DNA of 64,000 nucleotides from positions 124,001-188,000 of the forward strand of contig JAFDWH010000021.1 of the NCBI GenBank assembly GCA_018268595.1, given 5' to 3'. This DNA comes from Actinomycetota bacterium. GTDB taxonomy: Bacteria > Actinomycetota > Thermoleophilia > Solirubrobacterales > Solirubrobacteraceae. Below, in pieces: positions 8,438-16,384 of the stretch; the first letter of the stretch is position 1, and every line of letters begins with the position of its first letter. The position numbers and the translations under genes are program-made. The notes below the pieces were generated by a model that did no database searches, had not been told where the DNA came from, and saw only the letters and a list, made by a program, of their open reading frames with translations.

Positions 8438-9385
8438 ATGTGCCGGCGCTTGGTCGCCCGTCGCCCGCCGTCCGTCAAGCTGGTGCCGCTGCTGCTCGCG
8501 CTCGCGGGCGCGGCCGGCCTCGGCGCGACCGGCGGCGCCAGCCCCGGCCCCGGCACCGCGCCGCGCAGCTCGCCGGCGTGCGCGAGCGGCGCGACCGCGA
8601 GAGCCGGCGACGTGGACCTCGCGATCGTCTCCCACGGCGTGCGCCGCACCGCCCGCGTGCACGTCCCGCCGGGCGTCGGCAGCGGACCCGCGGCGCTGCT
8701 GCTGGCGTTCCACGGGACCGGCGGGAACGGACGCTTCATGGAGCGCTACTCGGGCCTCGCCGCGCAGCTCGACCGCGGGCCGGCGGCGATCGGCGTGTTC
8801 CCCGACGCGGACGGGCCGCGCTGGAACGTCGAGGAGCGCCGCGCCGACCCCGACGACATCGACTTCGTCGGCAACCTGCTCGACGCGCTCGGTGAGCGCT
8901 GGTGCCTCGACCTCGGCCGCGTGACGGCGGCCGGCGTCTCGAACGGCGGCAGCATGGCGGCGCTGCTCGCCTGCGCGATGCCGCGCCGGCTCGCCGGCGT
9001 CGCGATCGTCGCGGGCGGCTTCGCGACGCTGCCGCCGTGCCGCTCGCGCCACCCCGTGTCGGTGCTCGAGATTCACGGCCGCGACGACCCCGTCGTCCCG
9101 TACCGCGGCCTCGCCGGCGGGCGCGGCGCCGTCGTGCCGTGGCTCGCGAGCTGGATCGCGCGCGACCGCTGCCGGCGCGTCCATCCGCGCAGCCGCGCGA
9201 TCGCGCGCGGGGCGGTCCGCTACGACTGGGGCGCATGCGCCGGCGGGACGTCCGTCGTGCATATCGCGATCGCCGGCGGCCGCCACCAGTGGCCGGGCGC
9301 GACGCCGTCCGACCCGGGCCCCGCCGCGACGATCTCGGCGGCCGCGCAGGTGTGGGCGTTCCTCGCGCCGCGCCGGCTCGCGTAG
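8438..9385 (+). CDS. secreted PHB-depolymerase/feruloyl-esterase-type alpha/beta hydrolase (LpqC-like)
   Basis: This 315-aa protein has an Arg-rich start and a hydrophobic signal segment (about residues 13-35), so export is likely. The fold is the polyhydroxybutyrate depolymerase / LpqC group. An oxyanion-loop motif FHGTGGNG is followed by the nucleophile elbow GVSNGG with Ser168, an acid in HGRDDPVVPY (Asp216/217) and His283 in GGRHQWPG. The spacing of the triad fits the family. It probably cleaves an ester bond in a polyester or aromatic ester outside the membrane; the natural substrate is unknown. It stands alone between the kinase and an MFS gene, with only 49 and 30 bases on either side. 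Confidence 0.88.
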   Translation: MCRRLVARRPPSVKLVPLLLALAGAAGLGATGGASPGPGTAPRSSPACASGATARAGDVDLAIVSHGVRRTARVHVPPGVGSGPAALLLAFHGTGGNGRFMERYSGLAAQLDRGPAAIGVFPDADGPRWNVEERRADPDDIDFVGNLLDALGERWCLDLGRVTAAGVSNGGSMAALLACAMPRRLAGVAIVAGGFATLPPCRSRHPVSVLEIHGRDDPVVPYRGLAGGRGAVVPWLASWIARDRCRRVHPRSRAIARGAVRYDWGACAGGTSVVHIAIAGGRHQWPGATPSDPGPAATISAAAQVWAFLAPRRLA

Positions 9386-9415
9386 CGTCCCGCGCGACCC
9401 GCGGCGTGCGTCACC

Positions 9416-11149
9416 ATGGGGCGCATGCGCACGCGCTCGTGGGTGGTGACCGTCGCCGCCGGGCTGGTGCTGGCGGACGCGTCGATCGTGACGCTCGCGC
9501 TGCCCGAGCTGCTGCGGGCGCTGCACACGACGGTCGAGGGCGTCGCGGCGGTGATCGCCGTCTACACGGGCGCGCTGGCGCTCGCGCTGCTGCCGGCCGA
9601 GCGGCTCGTGCGGCGCGCCGGGGCGGCGCCGGTCGCCGCGGGCGGCTTCGCGCTGCTCGCGCTCGCCTCGGTCGTCTGCGCGGCGGCCGGCACGCTGCCG
9701 CTGCTGCTGACGGCGCGCGCCGTGCAGGCCGCCGCCGGCGCGGGCGCGCTCGTCGCGACGTTCGCGCTGATCGGCGGCGGCATGCCGTCCGGCCGGCGCC
9801 ACTGGCTGGGCGCCGCCGTGCTGGCGAGCGCGGTCGGCCCGGCGCTCGGGGGTGCGCTGACGCAGGCGTTCGACTGGCGCGCGATCTTCGTCGCGCAGGT
9901 GCCGGTCGCGCTCGCCGGCGCCGTTGCAGCTTGGCCCCGGCCGCTCGGCGGGCGGGTCCTGACCGCTCCGGGTGCGCGCCCACCGGCCTTCCGGCCGGCG
10001 GACGTGCATCCTCACGGCCACCCGCCCGATCGGCCGCTCCGTCCTTCGCCGGCTGCCGACGCGCTCGCGCTCGCACTCGTCTCCGGCGCGCTCACCGCCG
10101 TCCTCTTCGGCCTCGTGCTGCTGCTGATCGCCGGCTGGGCGGTCGAGCCGCTGGTGGCCGCCGCGACCGTGACGGTGCTGCCGCTCGCGGCGCTGGCGGG
10201 GGCGCGGGTGCAGGCGCCGCCGCGGCCGCGCGCGCTGGCCGGCTGCCTGCTCGTCGGCGGCGGGGTGCTGGCGCTGGCGTGGCTGCCGACGGCCTCCGTC
10301 GCGTGGACGCTGCCGCCGCAGGCGCTCGCCGGCGTGGGGATGGGGCTGGCGCTGCCCGCGTTCGCGGGGGAGCTGCTGCCGGAGCGCACGACCGGCGAGG
10401 CGGCGCGGCTGCTGACGATCCGCCACGCCGGCATCGCGCTCGTGCTGGTCGCGCTCGCGCCGCTGATCGCGCACCGCCTCGGCGTCGTCACCGAGCATGC
10501 GCAGGAGCAGGGCGTCGCGCTCGTGCTCGACGCCAGGCTGCCGCCGCAGGACAAGCTCACGCTCGCGCCCGCGCTGCTCGGCGGCGTCGAGGCGGAGCGC
10601 CCGCGCGCCGGGCTGCGGCAGGCGCTCGCCGGCCACGGGCAGGGCTACGCGGGCGCGCAGCGCACCGTTTACGACCGGCTCGCGCACCGCGCCGACGACG
10701 TGATCGTGAGCGCCGTCGGCGACGCCTTCCGCATCGCGTTCGCGATCGCGGGCGCGCTGGCGCTCGTGGCGGGCGCGGCGCTCGCGCTCGGCGGACGCGC
10801 CGCCGTGCCGCGCGCCGGCCCGGCCACGGCCCTGCTGGCGCTCGCGCTGGCGCTGACGGTCGCCTTGCCCGTCGCCTACGCCGCCGCCCACGCGGCCGAC
10901 GAGCCGCGGCCCGTCGTGCTGCACGACCCCTGCAAGCCGCGCAGGCTGCCGGGCACCGGCGGGATCGCCGGCTTCCTGCAGGACCGCGCGCTCGAAGCGC
11001 TCGACCGCGCCGCCTGCCACTACGGCAGCACCCGCGAGGAGCTCGTGCTGGCGCTGGCGAGCGACAGAGCGGCCAAGCGCTACGAGCGACGCCACGGCGT
11101 CGACCCGCGCTCCGTCTCCAGCGTGCTCGAGAACCTGCTCAGCCCGTGA
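9416..11149 (+). CDS. DHA2-type MFS transporter with unusual C-terminal domain
   Basis: This 577-aa membrane protein is of the drug:H+ antiporter-2 (14-helix) type. DASIVTLALPELLRALHTT near the N-terminus and GPALGGALTQAFDWRAIF (motif C region, about residue 140) are typical. The predicted role is export of a hydrophobic compound driven by the proton gradient. Two features are odd. The central loop (about residues 174-206) is a Pro/His/Arg-rich stretch encoded by a roughly 97-bp imperfect palindrome. After the last helix there is a 75-residue tail (about 503-577) starting HDPCKPRRLP and containing GSTREELVLALAS, which is not part of standard MFS proteins. The tail has two cysteines and looks like a small helical domain. 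Substrate is unknown. Confidence 0.85.
   Translation: MGRMRTRSWVVTVAAGLVLADASIVTLALPELLRALHTTVEGVAAVIAVYTGALALALLPAERLVRRAGAAPVAAGGFALLALASVVCAAAGTLPLLLTARAVQAAAGAGALVATFALIGGGMPSGRRHWLGAAVLASAVGPALGGALTQAFDWRAIFVAQVPVALAGAVAAWPRPLGGRVLTAPGARPPAFRPADVHPHGHPPDRPLRPSPAADALALALVSGALTAVLFGLVLLLIAGWAVEPLVAAATVTVLPLAALAGARVQAPPRPRALAGCLLVGGGVLALAWLPTASVAWTLPPQALAGVGMGLALPAFAGELLPERTTGEAARLLTIRHAGIALVLVALAPLIAHRLGVVTEHAQEQGVALVLDARLPPQDKLTLAPALLGGVEAERPRAGLRQALAGHGQGYAGAQRTVYDRLAHRADDVIVSAVGDAFRIAFAIAGALALVAGAALALGGRAAVPRAGPATALLALALALTVALPVAYAAAHAADEPRPVVLHDPCKPRRLPGTGGIAGFLQDRALEALDRAACHYGSTREELVLALASDRAAKRYERRHGVDPRSVSSVLENLLSP
9939..10035. repeat. about 97-bp imperfect palindrome within the MFS gene
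   Basis: The outer arms GGCCGCTCGG (9939-9948) and CCGATCGGCC (10026-10035) pair with one mismatch. The inner arms CCACCGGCC and GGCCGGCGG (9980-10001) close on TTCC. Intermediate parts pair with gaps. It is in frame and encodes the loop between membrane helices, where an insertion would be tolerated. Confidence 0.6.
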
Positions 11150-11205
11150 CGACGGGAGCGCTGCCCGGCCGCGGCGCCATCTAGCATCCCGTCTCGAACG
11201 CCACG

Positions 11206-13113
11206 ATGGCTCAGCGACGCCTCCACGGCCTCGAGCGGGTGCTCGGGGTCAACGCTCTCTTCTCGACCGCCTACGGCAACGTGGGCAGCTCGATCTACTA
11301 CGCGCTCGGCCTGGTCGCGAGCTTCGCGCTCGGGCTGACGCCGGTCGTCTTCGTCATCGCCGGCTTCATCTTCTACCTGACCGCCGCCACCTACTCGGAG
11401 GCGACGGCGATGTACCCGGAGGCGGGCGGCTCCTCCAGCTTCGCGCGCCACGCCTTCAACGAGTTCTGGTCCTTCTTCGCCGCCTGGGGCCAGATGCTCA
11501 ACTACGTCATCACGATCTCGATCTCGGCCTTCTTCGTGCCGCACTACCTCGGCTCGCTGTTCTGGGAGCCACTGCGGCACGGCCCGGGCGACGTGATCGC
11601 CGGCATCGTCGTCGTCGCCGTGCTGGCGGTGATCAACGTGTTCGGCGTCAAGGAGGCGGCGCGGCTCAACATCTTCCTCGCCGTCACCGACTTCGCCACG
11701 CAGCTGCTGCTGGTGGTCCTCGGCCTCGGGCTGGTGTTCTCGCCGCAGACGCTGGTCGACAACGTGCACCTGGGGCTCGCGCCGACGTGGAAGGACTTCG
11801 CGATCGCGATCCCGGTCGCGATGATCGCCTACACCGGCATCGAGACGATCTCGAACATGGCCGAGGAGGCCAGAGACGAGGCGACGACGATCCCGCGGGC
11901 GATCAACCGCGTCGTGATCGCCGTCTTCGCGATCTACGCGCTGCTGCCGGCCGTCGCGCTGAGCGCGCTTCCCGTCACGCAGAACGCGGACGGCACGTAC
12001 CAGACGCTGCTCGGCGTGGGGGAGGACCAGGGCGGCTTTGCCGGCGACCCGGTGCTGGGGATCGTCAAGCACCTGCATCTCGGCCCGCTGCAAGGCGTCG
12101 GCGAGCTGTACGTCGGTCTGCTGGCGGCGACGATCCTGTTCATCGCGACGAACGCCGGCATCATCGGCGTCTCGCGGCTCGTCTACTCGATGGGGATCCA
12201 CCGCCAGGTGCCCGACCGGCTGCGCCAGCTGCACCCGCGCTTCCGCACGCCGTGGATCGGGATCCTCGTCTTCTCGGCGCTGGCGTGCGTCGCGATGATC
12301 CCCGGCAAGGCCGACTTCCTCGGCAACATGTACGCGTTCGGCGCGATGCTGTCGTTCACGATCGCGCACGTCGCGGTCGTGCGGCTGCGCGTCACCAGAC
12401 CGGACTTCGAGCGCCCGTACACGGGGCCCGGAACGCTGCGCTGGCGTGGCCATGCGCTGCCGCTGTTCGCGCTCGTCGGCGGGCTCGGGACCGGCCTCGC
12501 GTGGGTCACCGTCACCGCCCTGCACGTCGACGTCGCGCTCGCCGGCATCGGCTGGCTCGCGTTCGGCGTCGCGCTCTACGCCGTCTACCGCCGCCGTCAG
12601 GGGCTCGACCTCGCCACGACGACGCGCGTGGCGGTGCCGAAGCCGGTCGTCGACCACGAGGCGGAGTACGAGTCGGTGCTGGTCGTGTTCGAGGAGCGCG
12701 AGTTCGAGCCCGACATCCTCGCGACCGCGATCCGCATGGCGGCGCGGCGCAGCCGCGGCATCCACGTGCTGGTGACGATCGTCGTGCCGGCGACGAGCCC
12801 GATCAACGCCGCGCTGCCGGAGCAGGAGCTGGCGGCGCAGGAGGTGATCGAGCAGGCGAAGGTGCAGGGCGGTCGTCGCGTGACCGGCCACTGGCAGAAG
12901 GTGCGCGCCGGCCAGGCCGGTCGCGCGATCGTCGACGAGGCGCGCGAGATCGGCGCGCGCGCGATCGTGATGCCGCTGCCCGAGCGCTCCGGCGGCGGCT
13001 CGGTCTTCGGCCGCACGCTCGAGACGGTGCTGGCCGAGCGCCCGTGCCGCGTGATCATCGAGTCGGCGCGCGGCAGGCGCGCCGCGCCGGTCGAGCCGGC
13101 GGCGGTCGCGTAG
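11206..13113 (+). CDS. APC-superfamily permease with C-terminal universal-stress (USP) domain, copy 1
   Basis: This 635-aa protein has about 12 membrane helices (residues 10-460) and a cytoplasmic USP-like domain (about 487-625). The helix 1 region reads GNVGSSIYYALGL, matching the unwound substrate/ion-binding motif of APC transporters, and EAGGSSSFARHAFNE follows in helix 3. The C-terminal part starts EYESVLVVFEEREFEP and resembles UspA folds fused to permeases. It could import an amino acid or, like the c-di-AMP-regulated KimA group, a cation such as K+. Two TrkA-type K+ regulators downstream make the K+ option attractive, but this is inference. The next small gene starts immediately after the stop. 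Confidence 0.88.
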   Translation: MAQRRLHGLERVLGVNALFSTAYGNVGSSIYYALGLVASFALGLTPVVFVIAGFIFYLTAATYSEATAMYPEAGGSSSFARHAFNEFWSFFAAWGQMLNYVITISISAFFVPHYLGSLFWEPLRHGPGDVIAGIVVVAVLAVINVFGVKEAARLNIFLAVTDFATQLLLVVLGLGLVFSPQTLVDNVHLGLAPTWKDFAIAIPVAMIAYTGIETISNMAEEARDEATTIPRAINRVVIAVFAIYALLPAVALSALPVTQNADGTYQTLLGVGEDQGGFAGDPVLGIVKHLHLGPLQGVGELYVGLLAATILFIATNAGIIGVSRLVYSMGIHRQVPDRLRQLHPRFRTPWIGILVFSALACVAMIPGKADFLGNMYAFGAMLSFTIAHVAVVRLRVTRPDFERPYTGPGTLRWRGHALPLFALVGGLGTGLAWVTVTALHVDVALAGIGWLAFGVALYAVYRRRQGLDLATTTRVAVPKPVVDHEAEYESVLVVFEEREFEPDILATAIRMAARRSRGIHVLVTIVVPATSPINAALPEQELAAQEVIEQAKVQGGRRVTGHWQKVRAGQAGRAIVDEAREIGARAIVMPLPERSGGGSVFGRTLETVLAERPCRVIIESARGRRAAPVEPAAVA

Positions 13114-13314
13114 ATGCCCGACCCGGGCCAGCTGCACCGCGGCACGACGCGCCTGCTGTCGCTCGCGATGATCGCGATCGGCGTCGCGCTCGTCGTGCGC
13201 ACGCTCGCGGCCGGCGGCGGGGGCGCGGCGATCGGCGTCGTCCTCGGCGTCCTGTTCGTCGCGGCCGGCGGCGCGCGCCTCTACCTGCAGTCGCGCCAGC
13301 GGAGAGGCCTGTGA
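13114..13314 (+). CDS. small two-helix membrane protein between paired permeases
   Basis: This is a 66-aa protein whose ATG follows the upstream permease stop without a gap and whose stop overlaps the next start (GTGA). It has a short polar N-terminus, two hydrophobic segments (about residues 14-31 and 39-55) around a Gly-rich turn, and a basic tail QSRQRRGL. I do not recognise the family. Its tight placement between two paralogous APC-USP permeases suggests a subunit or assembly factor for them. Confidence 0.75.
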   Translation: MPDPGQLHRGTTRLLSLAMIAIGVALVVRTLAAGGGGAAIGVVLGVLFVAAGGARLYLQSRQRRGL

Positions 13315-15227
13315 GCCCCCGCACGCTCAGCGCCCGCGCGCTGTTCGGGCTCGTCTACACGATGTCCGTCAGCTCGGTCTACTTCGCGCTCGGCGTGGTC
13401 GCGCAGCGCGCGCTGGGGCTGACGCCGCTCGTCTTCCTGATCGCGGGCGTGTTCTTCGCGCTCGCCTCGATGACGTACGTCGAGGGAGCCGCGCTGCACC
13501 GCGAGCGCGGCGGGTCGAGCGTCTTCGCCCGCTACGCCTTCAACGAGCTGGTCAGCTTCGTCGCCGGCTGGGCGATCCTGCTCGACTACGCGATCCTGCT
13601 CGCCGTCACCGCCTTCACGGCGACGAACTACCTCGCCGAGTTCTGGAAGCCGGTCGGCGACGGCCCGCTGGAGCTGGTCGTGGCGGTCGGCGTGATCGCG
13701 GGCGTCGCGCTGATGAACGTGGTCGGCGTGAGCGCGCGCCAACTGCGGCGCGGGCTGATCGTGGCGCTCGCCGACATCGCCGTGCAGTTGCTCGTGATCG
13801 TGCTGGGGCTGACGCTGCTGCTGCACCCGGGCGCGATCGTCGACACGATCCACCTCGGCAGCTCGCCGACGTGGGACGACACGATCTACGCGCTCACGAT
13901 CGCGACGATCGCCTTCACCGGCCTGGAGGCGGCCGCCAGCCTCGCCGGCGAGACGGAGACGTCGCGCAGCGGCCTGCACCGCCTCGTCGGGCCGGGCGTC
14001 GGCACGATCCTGCTCGTCTACGTCGGCATCGCGGTCGTCGGCGTCAGCGCGCTGCCGGTCGGCGGCGGGCCGGGCGCGTTCACGACGCGCGACGTCGAGG
14101 CGCCGCTGCTGTCGGTCGCCGACGCGTTCACGCAGCGCTGGCTCGCGGACGGGCTGCGCACGGCGGTCGCCGTGACCGCCGTGATCGGCCTGCTGGCGGC
14201 GGCGAACTCGTCGATGCTGGGGATCTCCCGGCTCGCCTACGGGCTCGCGACGAACCGCCAGATCCCCAGCGCGCTCGGGCGCCTGCACCCGCGACGCGGC
14301 ACGCCGTACGTGCTGATCGCGCTCGCCGCGCTCGTCGCCGCGGCGCTCACGATCCCCGCCGACATCGACTTCCTCGTCGGGATCTACGCGTTCGGGGCGA
14401 TGCTCGCGTTCACGATCGCGCACTGCTCGATCATCCGGCTGCGCTTCCGCGAGCCCGACCGCGACCGCCCCTACGCGGTGCCCTTCTCGATCCGCGTGCG
14501 CGGCGGCTCGCTGCCGCTGCCGGCGGTGGTCGGCGCGCTGCTGTCCGGCGCCGGCTGGGTGACCGTCCTCGTGCTGCACACGGGCGCGCGCTACGTCGGG
14601 CTCGGCTGGCTGCTCGGCGGGCTCGCGCTGTACGTCGCCTACCGGCGGATCGACGGCAACCCGCTGCTCAAGCGCGTCACCGTGCCCGAGCGCGCGCTGC
14701 GCGGCGAGCCGCCGCGCGCCGAGTTCGGCTCGCTGCTGGTGCCGATCTTCGGCAAGCCGCTCGACGACGACATCGTGCAGACGGCCGGCCGGCTGGCCGG
14801 CGACGTGCGCGACGAGCTCGACGAGGAGGGCGCGACGATCGAGGCGATCTGGGTCTTCGAGGTGCCGATGTCGCTGCCGATCGACGCGCGTCTGCCGGAG
14901 ACGCAGCTCAGACGCGCGCAGGAGGCGCTGCGGCGCGCCAAGGCGGTCGGCGAGGAGTACGAAGGCGTGCACGTGCAGACCGCGATGGTGCGCGCGCGCC
15001 GCGCCGGCGAGGCGATCGTGCGCGAGGCGCGACGGCGCGGCGTCGAGGCGATCGTGCTGGCCGCCGAGGAGCCCTCGCGCGTGCGCAGCGGGGCGCTGTT
15101 CGGCGGGTCCGGCGGCCCGCTCGAGAACTACGTCGGCGACGTCACCAAGTACGTGCTGCGCAAGGCCGACTGCCGCGTGATCCTGACCGCTCCGGCCGCG
15201 GAGCCGCGCGCCGGGGCCCCGCGGTAA
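13311..15227 (+). CDS. APC-superfamily permease with C-terminal USP-like domain, copy 2
   Basis: This is a 638-aa paralogue of the upstream permease. The start is GTG at 13311, overlapping the previous stop by four bases (GTGA), with GGAGAGG at 13301-13307 as ribosome site. The membrane part begins LFGLVYTMSVSSVYFALG, lacking the GNVGSS form of copy 1, which may mean a different substrate. It shares RGGSSVFARYAFNE, about 12 helices, and ends with a USP-like domain from about residue 473 (FGSLLVPIFGKPLDDD). The stop TAA is also the first part of a TAACCT box ahead of the TrkA-like gene. The two permeases could form a heteromer or act on different substrates with shared regulation. Confidence 0.87.
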   Translation: MSPRTLSARALFGLVYTMSVSSVYFALGVVAQRALGLTPLVFLIAGVFFALASMTYVEGAALHRERGGSSVFARYAFNELVSFVAGWAILLDYAILLAVTAFTATNYLAEFWKPVGDGPLELVVAVGVIAGVALMNVVGVSARQLRRGLIVALADIAVQLLVIVLGLTLLLHPGAIVDTIHLGSSPTWDDTIYALTIATIAFTGLEAAASLAGETETSRSGLHRLVGPGVGTILLVYVGIAVVGVSALPVGGGPGAFTTRDVEAPLLSVADAFTQRWLADGLRTAVAVTAVIGLLAAANSSMLGISRLAYGLATNRQIPSALGRLHPRRGTPYVLIALAALVAAALTIPADIDFLVGIYAFGAMLAFTIAHCSIIRLRFREPDRDRPYAVPFSIRVRGGSLPLPAVVGALLSGAGWVTVLVLHTGARYVGLGWLLGGLALYVAYRRIDGNPLLKRVTVPERALRGEPPRAEFGSLLVPIFGKPLDDDIVQTAGRLAGDVRDELDEEGATIEAIWVFEVPMSLPIDARLPETQLRRAQEALRRAKAVGEEYEGVHVQTAMVRARRAGEAIVREARRRGVEAIVLAAEEPSRVRSGALFGGSGGPLENYVGDVTKYVLRKADCRVILTAPAAEPRAGAPR

Positions 15228-15230
15228 CCT
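15225..15230 (+). promoter_or_regulatory. TANNNT -10 box (TAACCT) overlapping the permease stop codon
   Basis: TAACCT ends 7 bases before the ATG at 15238, and there is no Shine-Dalgarno sequence in the gap. It could start a leaderless transcript for the two TrkA-type genes independently of the permease operon. Confidence 0.4.
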
Positions 15231-15237
15231 CCCGCGC

Positions 15238-15666
15238 ATGTTCATCCTGGTCGTAGGGGCCGGCCGCGTCGGCTCCGCCGTCGCCAAGCGGGCGCTGGAA
15301 GCGGGTCACGAGGTGTCGGTCCTGGACGAGGACCCGCTCTCGCACGAGCAGCTCGACAAGGACCTGCCCGAGAGCTGGGAGGACGCCGGCGGCCGCTTCA
15401 CCGTCGGCACCGCGCTCGAGGTCGACGCGCTGCTGGAGGCCGGGATCGAGCAGGCCGACGTCTTCATCGCCTCCACCAACGGCGACAACACGAACCTCGT
15501 GATCGCGCAGATCGCGCAGCGCCGCTTCGACGTCCCGCGCGTCGTCGTGCGCGTGCTCGACCCGGCGCGCGCCGCCTGGTACGCCGAGCAGGGCCTGCAC
15601 ACGATCTGCCCGACGCAGCACGCGATCGACCTGGTCGAGAGAGCCGCGCTCGACCCCGCCGCATGA
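15238..15666 (+). CDS. TrkA-N (RCK_N) domain protein lacking the C-terminal RCK domain
   Basis: This 142-aa cytoplasmic protein consists only of the Rossmann-type NAD/nucleotide-binding domain of potassium-channel regulators. It starts MFILVVGAGRVGSAVAKRAL (the GxGxxG motif) and contains VSVLDEDP (acidic end of strand 2) and DVFIASTNGDNTNL. The usual TrkA_C domain is absent, and the reading frame ends 13 bases before the second, full-length TrkA-type gene. The two may assemble as a heteromeric ring, with this one supplying only the ligand-binding layer. No TrkH/KtrB pore gene is in the window. Confidence 0.88.
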   Translation: MFILVVGAGRVGSAVAKRALEAGHEVSVLDEDPLSHEQLDKDLPESWEDAGGRFTVGTALEVDALLEAGIEQADVFIASTNGDNTNLVIAQIAQRRFDVPRVVVRVLDPARAAWYAEQGLHTICPTQHAIDLVERAALDPAA

Positions 15667-15679
15667 GAGGACCCGCTCC

Positions 15680-16354
15680 GTGTACGTGATCGTCGTCGGC
15701 GCCGGCAAGGTCGGCTGGAACCTCGCGCGCGAGCTGCTCGGCAAGGGGCACGAGGTGACGCTGATCGAGTCCGAGCGCCGCCGCTACCTGATCGTCGAGC
15801 AGGAGCTGGAGCATGCTGTCCAGTACGGCGACGCGACCGAGCTGTGGGTGCTGGAGCGCGCCGGCATCCAGCGCGCCGACCTCGTGATCGCCGTCACCGG
15901 CGACGACGAGGACAACATGCTGATCTGCCAGGTCGCGAAGGAGAAGTACCTGTGCCAGCGGATCGTGGCGCGCGTCAACAACCCGCGCAACCTGCAGCAC
16001 TTCAAGCTGCTGGGGATCCGCCCGGCCGTCTCCGCGACGGACCTGATCCTGCGCCTGATCGAGCATGAGGTGCCGCAGTACGGGCTCGTGCAGCTGCTCG
16101 CGCTCGAGGGCGAGCGGCTCGAGATCATCGAGCTGGAGGTCGTCGACGGCGCGCCTGCGGCCGGCTGCCGCGTCGAGGACATCGAGCTGCCCGACGGCAG
16201 CCTGATCATCTCGGTGCTGCGCGGCGGCAAGGGCTTCGTGCCGAAGTCCGACACGGTGATCGAGGCGGGCGACGAGGTGCTGCTGATCCTCGACCCGGGC
16301 CTCGAGTCGGCGATCACGCCGCAGTTCACGCGTAACGGCGCCGGGCCCGGGTAA
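15680..16354 (+). CDS. trkA: TrkA-type potassium transport regulator (RCK_N + RCK_C)
   Basis: This 224-aa regulator has the complete architecture: an NAD-binding N domain (MYVIVVGAGKVGWNLA, VTLIESERRR, LVIAVTGDDEDNML) and a TrkA_C domain (about residues 140-215). The start is GTG at 15680, preceded by GAGAGG at 15665-15670. Such proteins bind nucleotides and gate a TrkH/KtrB-type K+ channel from the cytoplasm. Here the adjacent membrane proteins are APC-USP permeases instead of TrkH. The regulator may therefore act on those or on a pore encoded elsewhere. Confidence 0.92.
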   Translation: MYVIVVGAGKVGWNLARELLGKGHEVTLIESERRRYLIVEQELEHAVQYGDATELWVLERAGIQRADLVIAVTGDDEDNMLICQVAKEKYLCQRIVARVNNPRNLQHFKLLGIRPAVSATDLILRLIEHEVPQYGLVQLLALEGERLEIIELEVVDGAPAAGCRVEDIELPDGSLIISVLRGGKGFVPKSDTVIEAGDEVLLILDPGLESAITPQFTRNGAGPG

Positions 16355-16384
16355 GGTCCCGGCGCGTCGCGACGCGAACCGGAC

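Noticed and set aside
8435-11095. 886-aa minus-strand open frame opposite the esterase and MFS genes
   Set aside because: It is low-complexity Arg/Gln/Glu-rich, spans two real plus-strand genes and has no recognisable motif.
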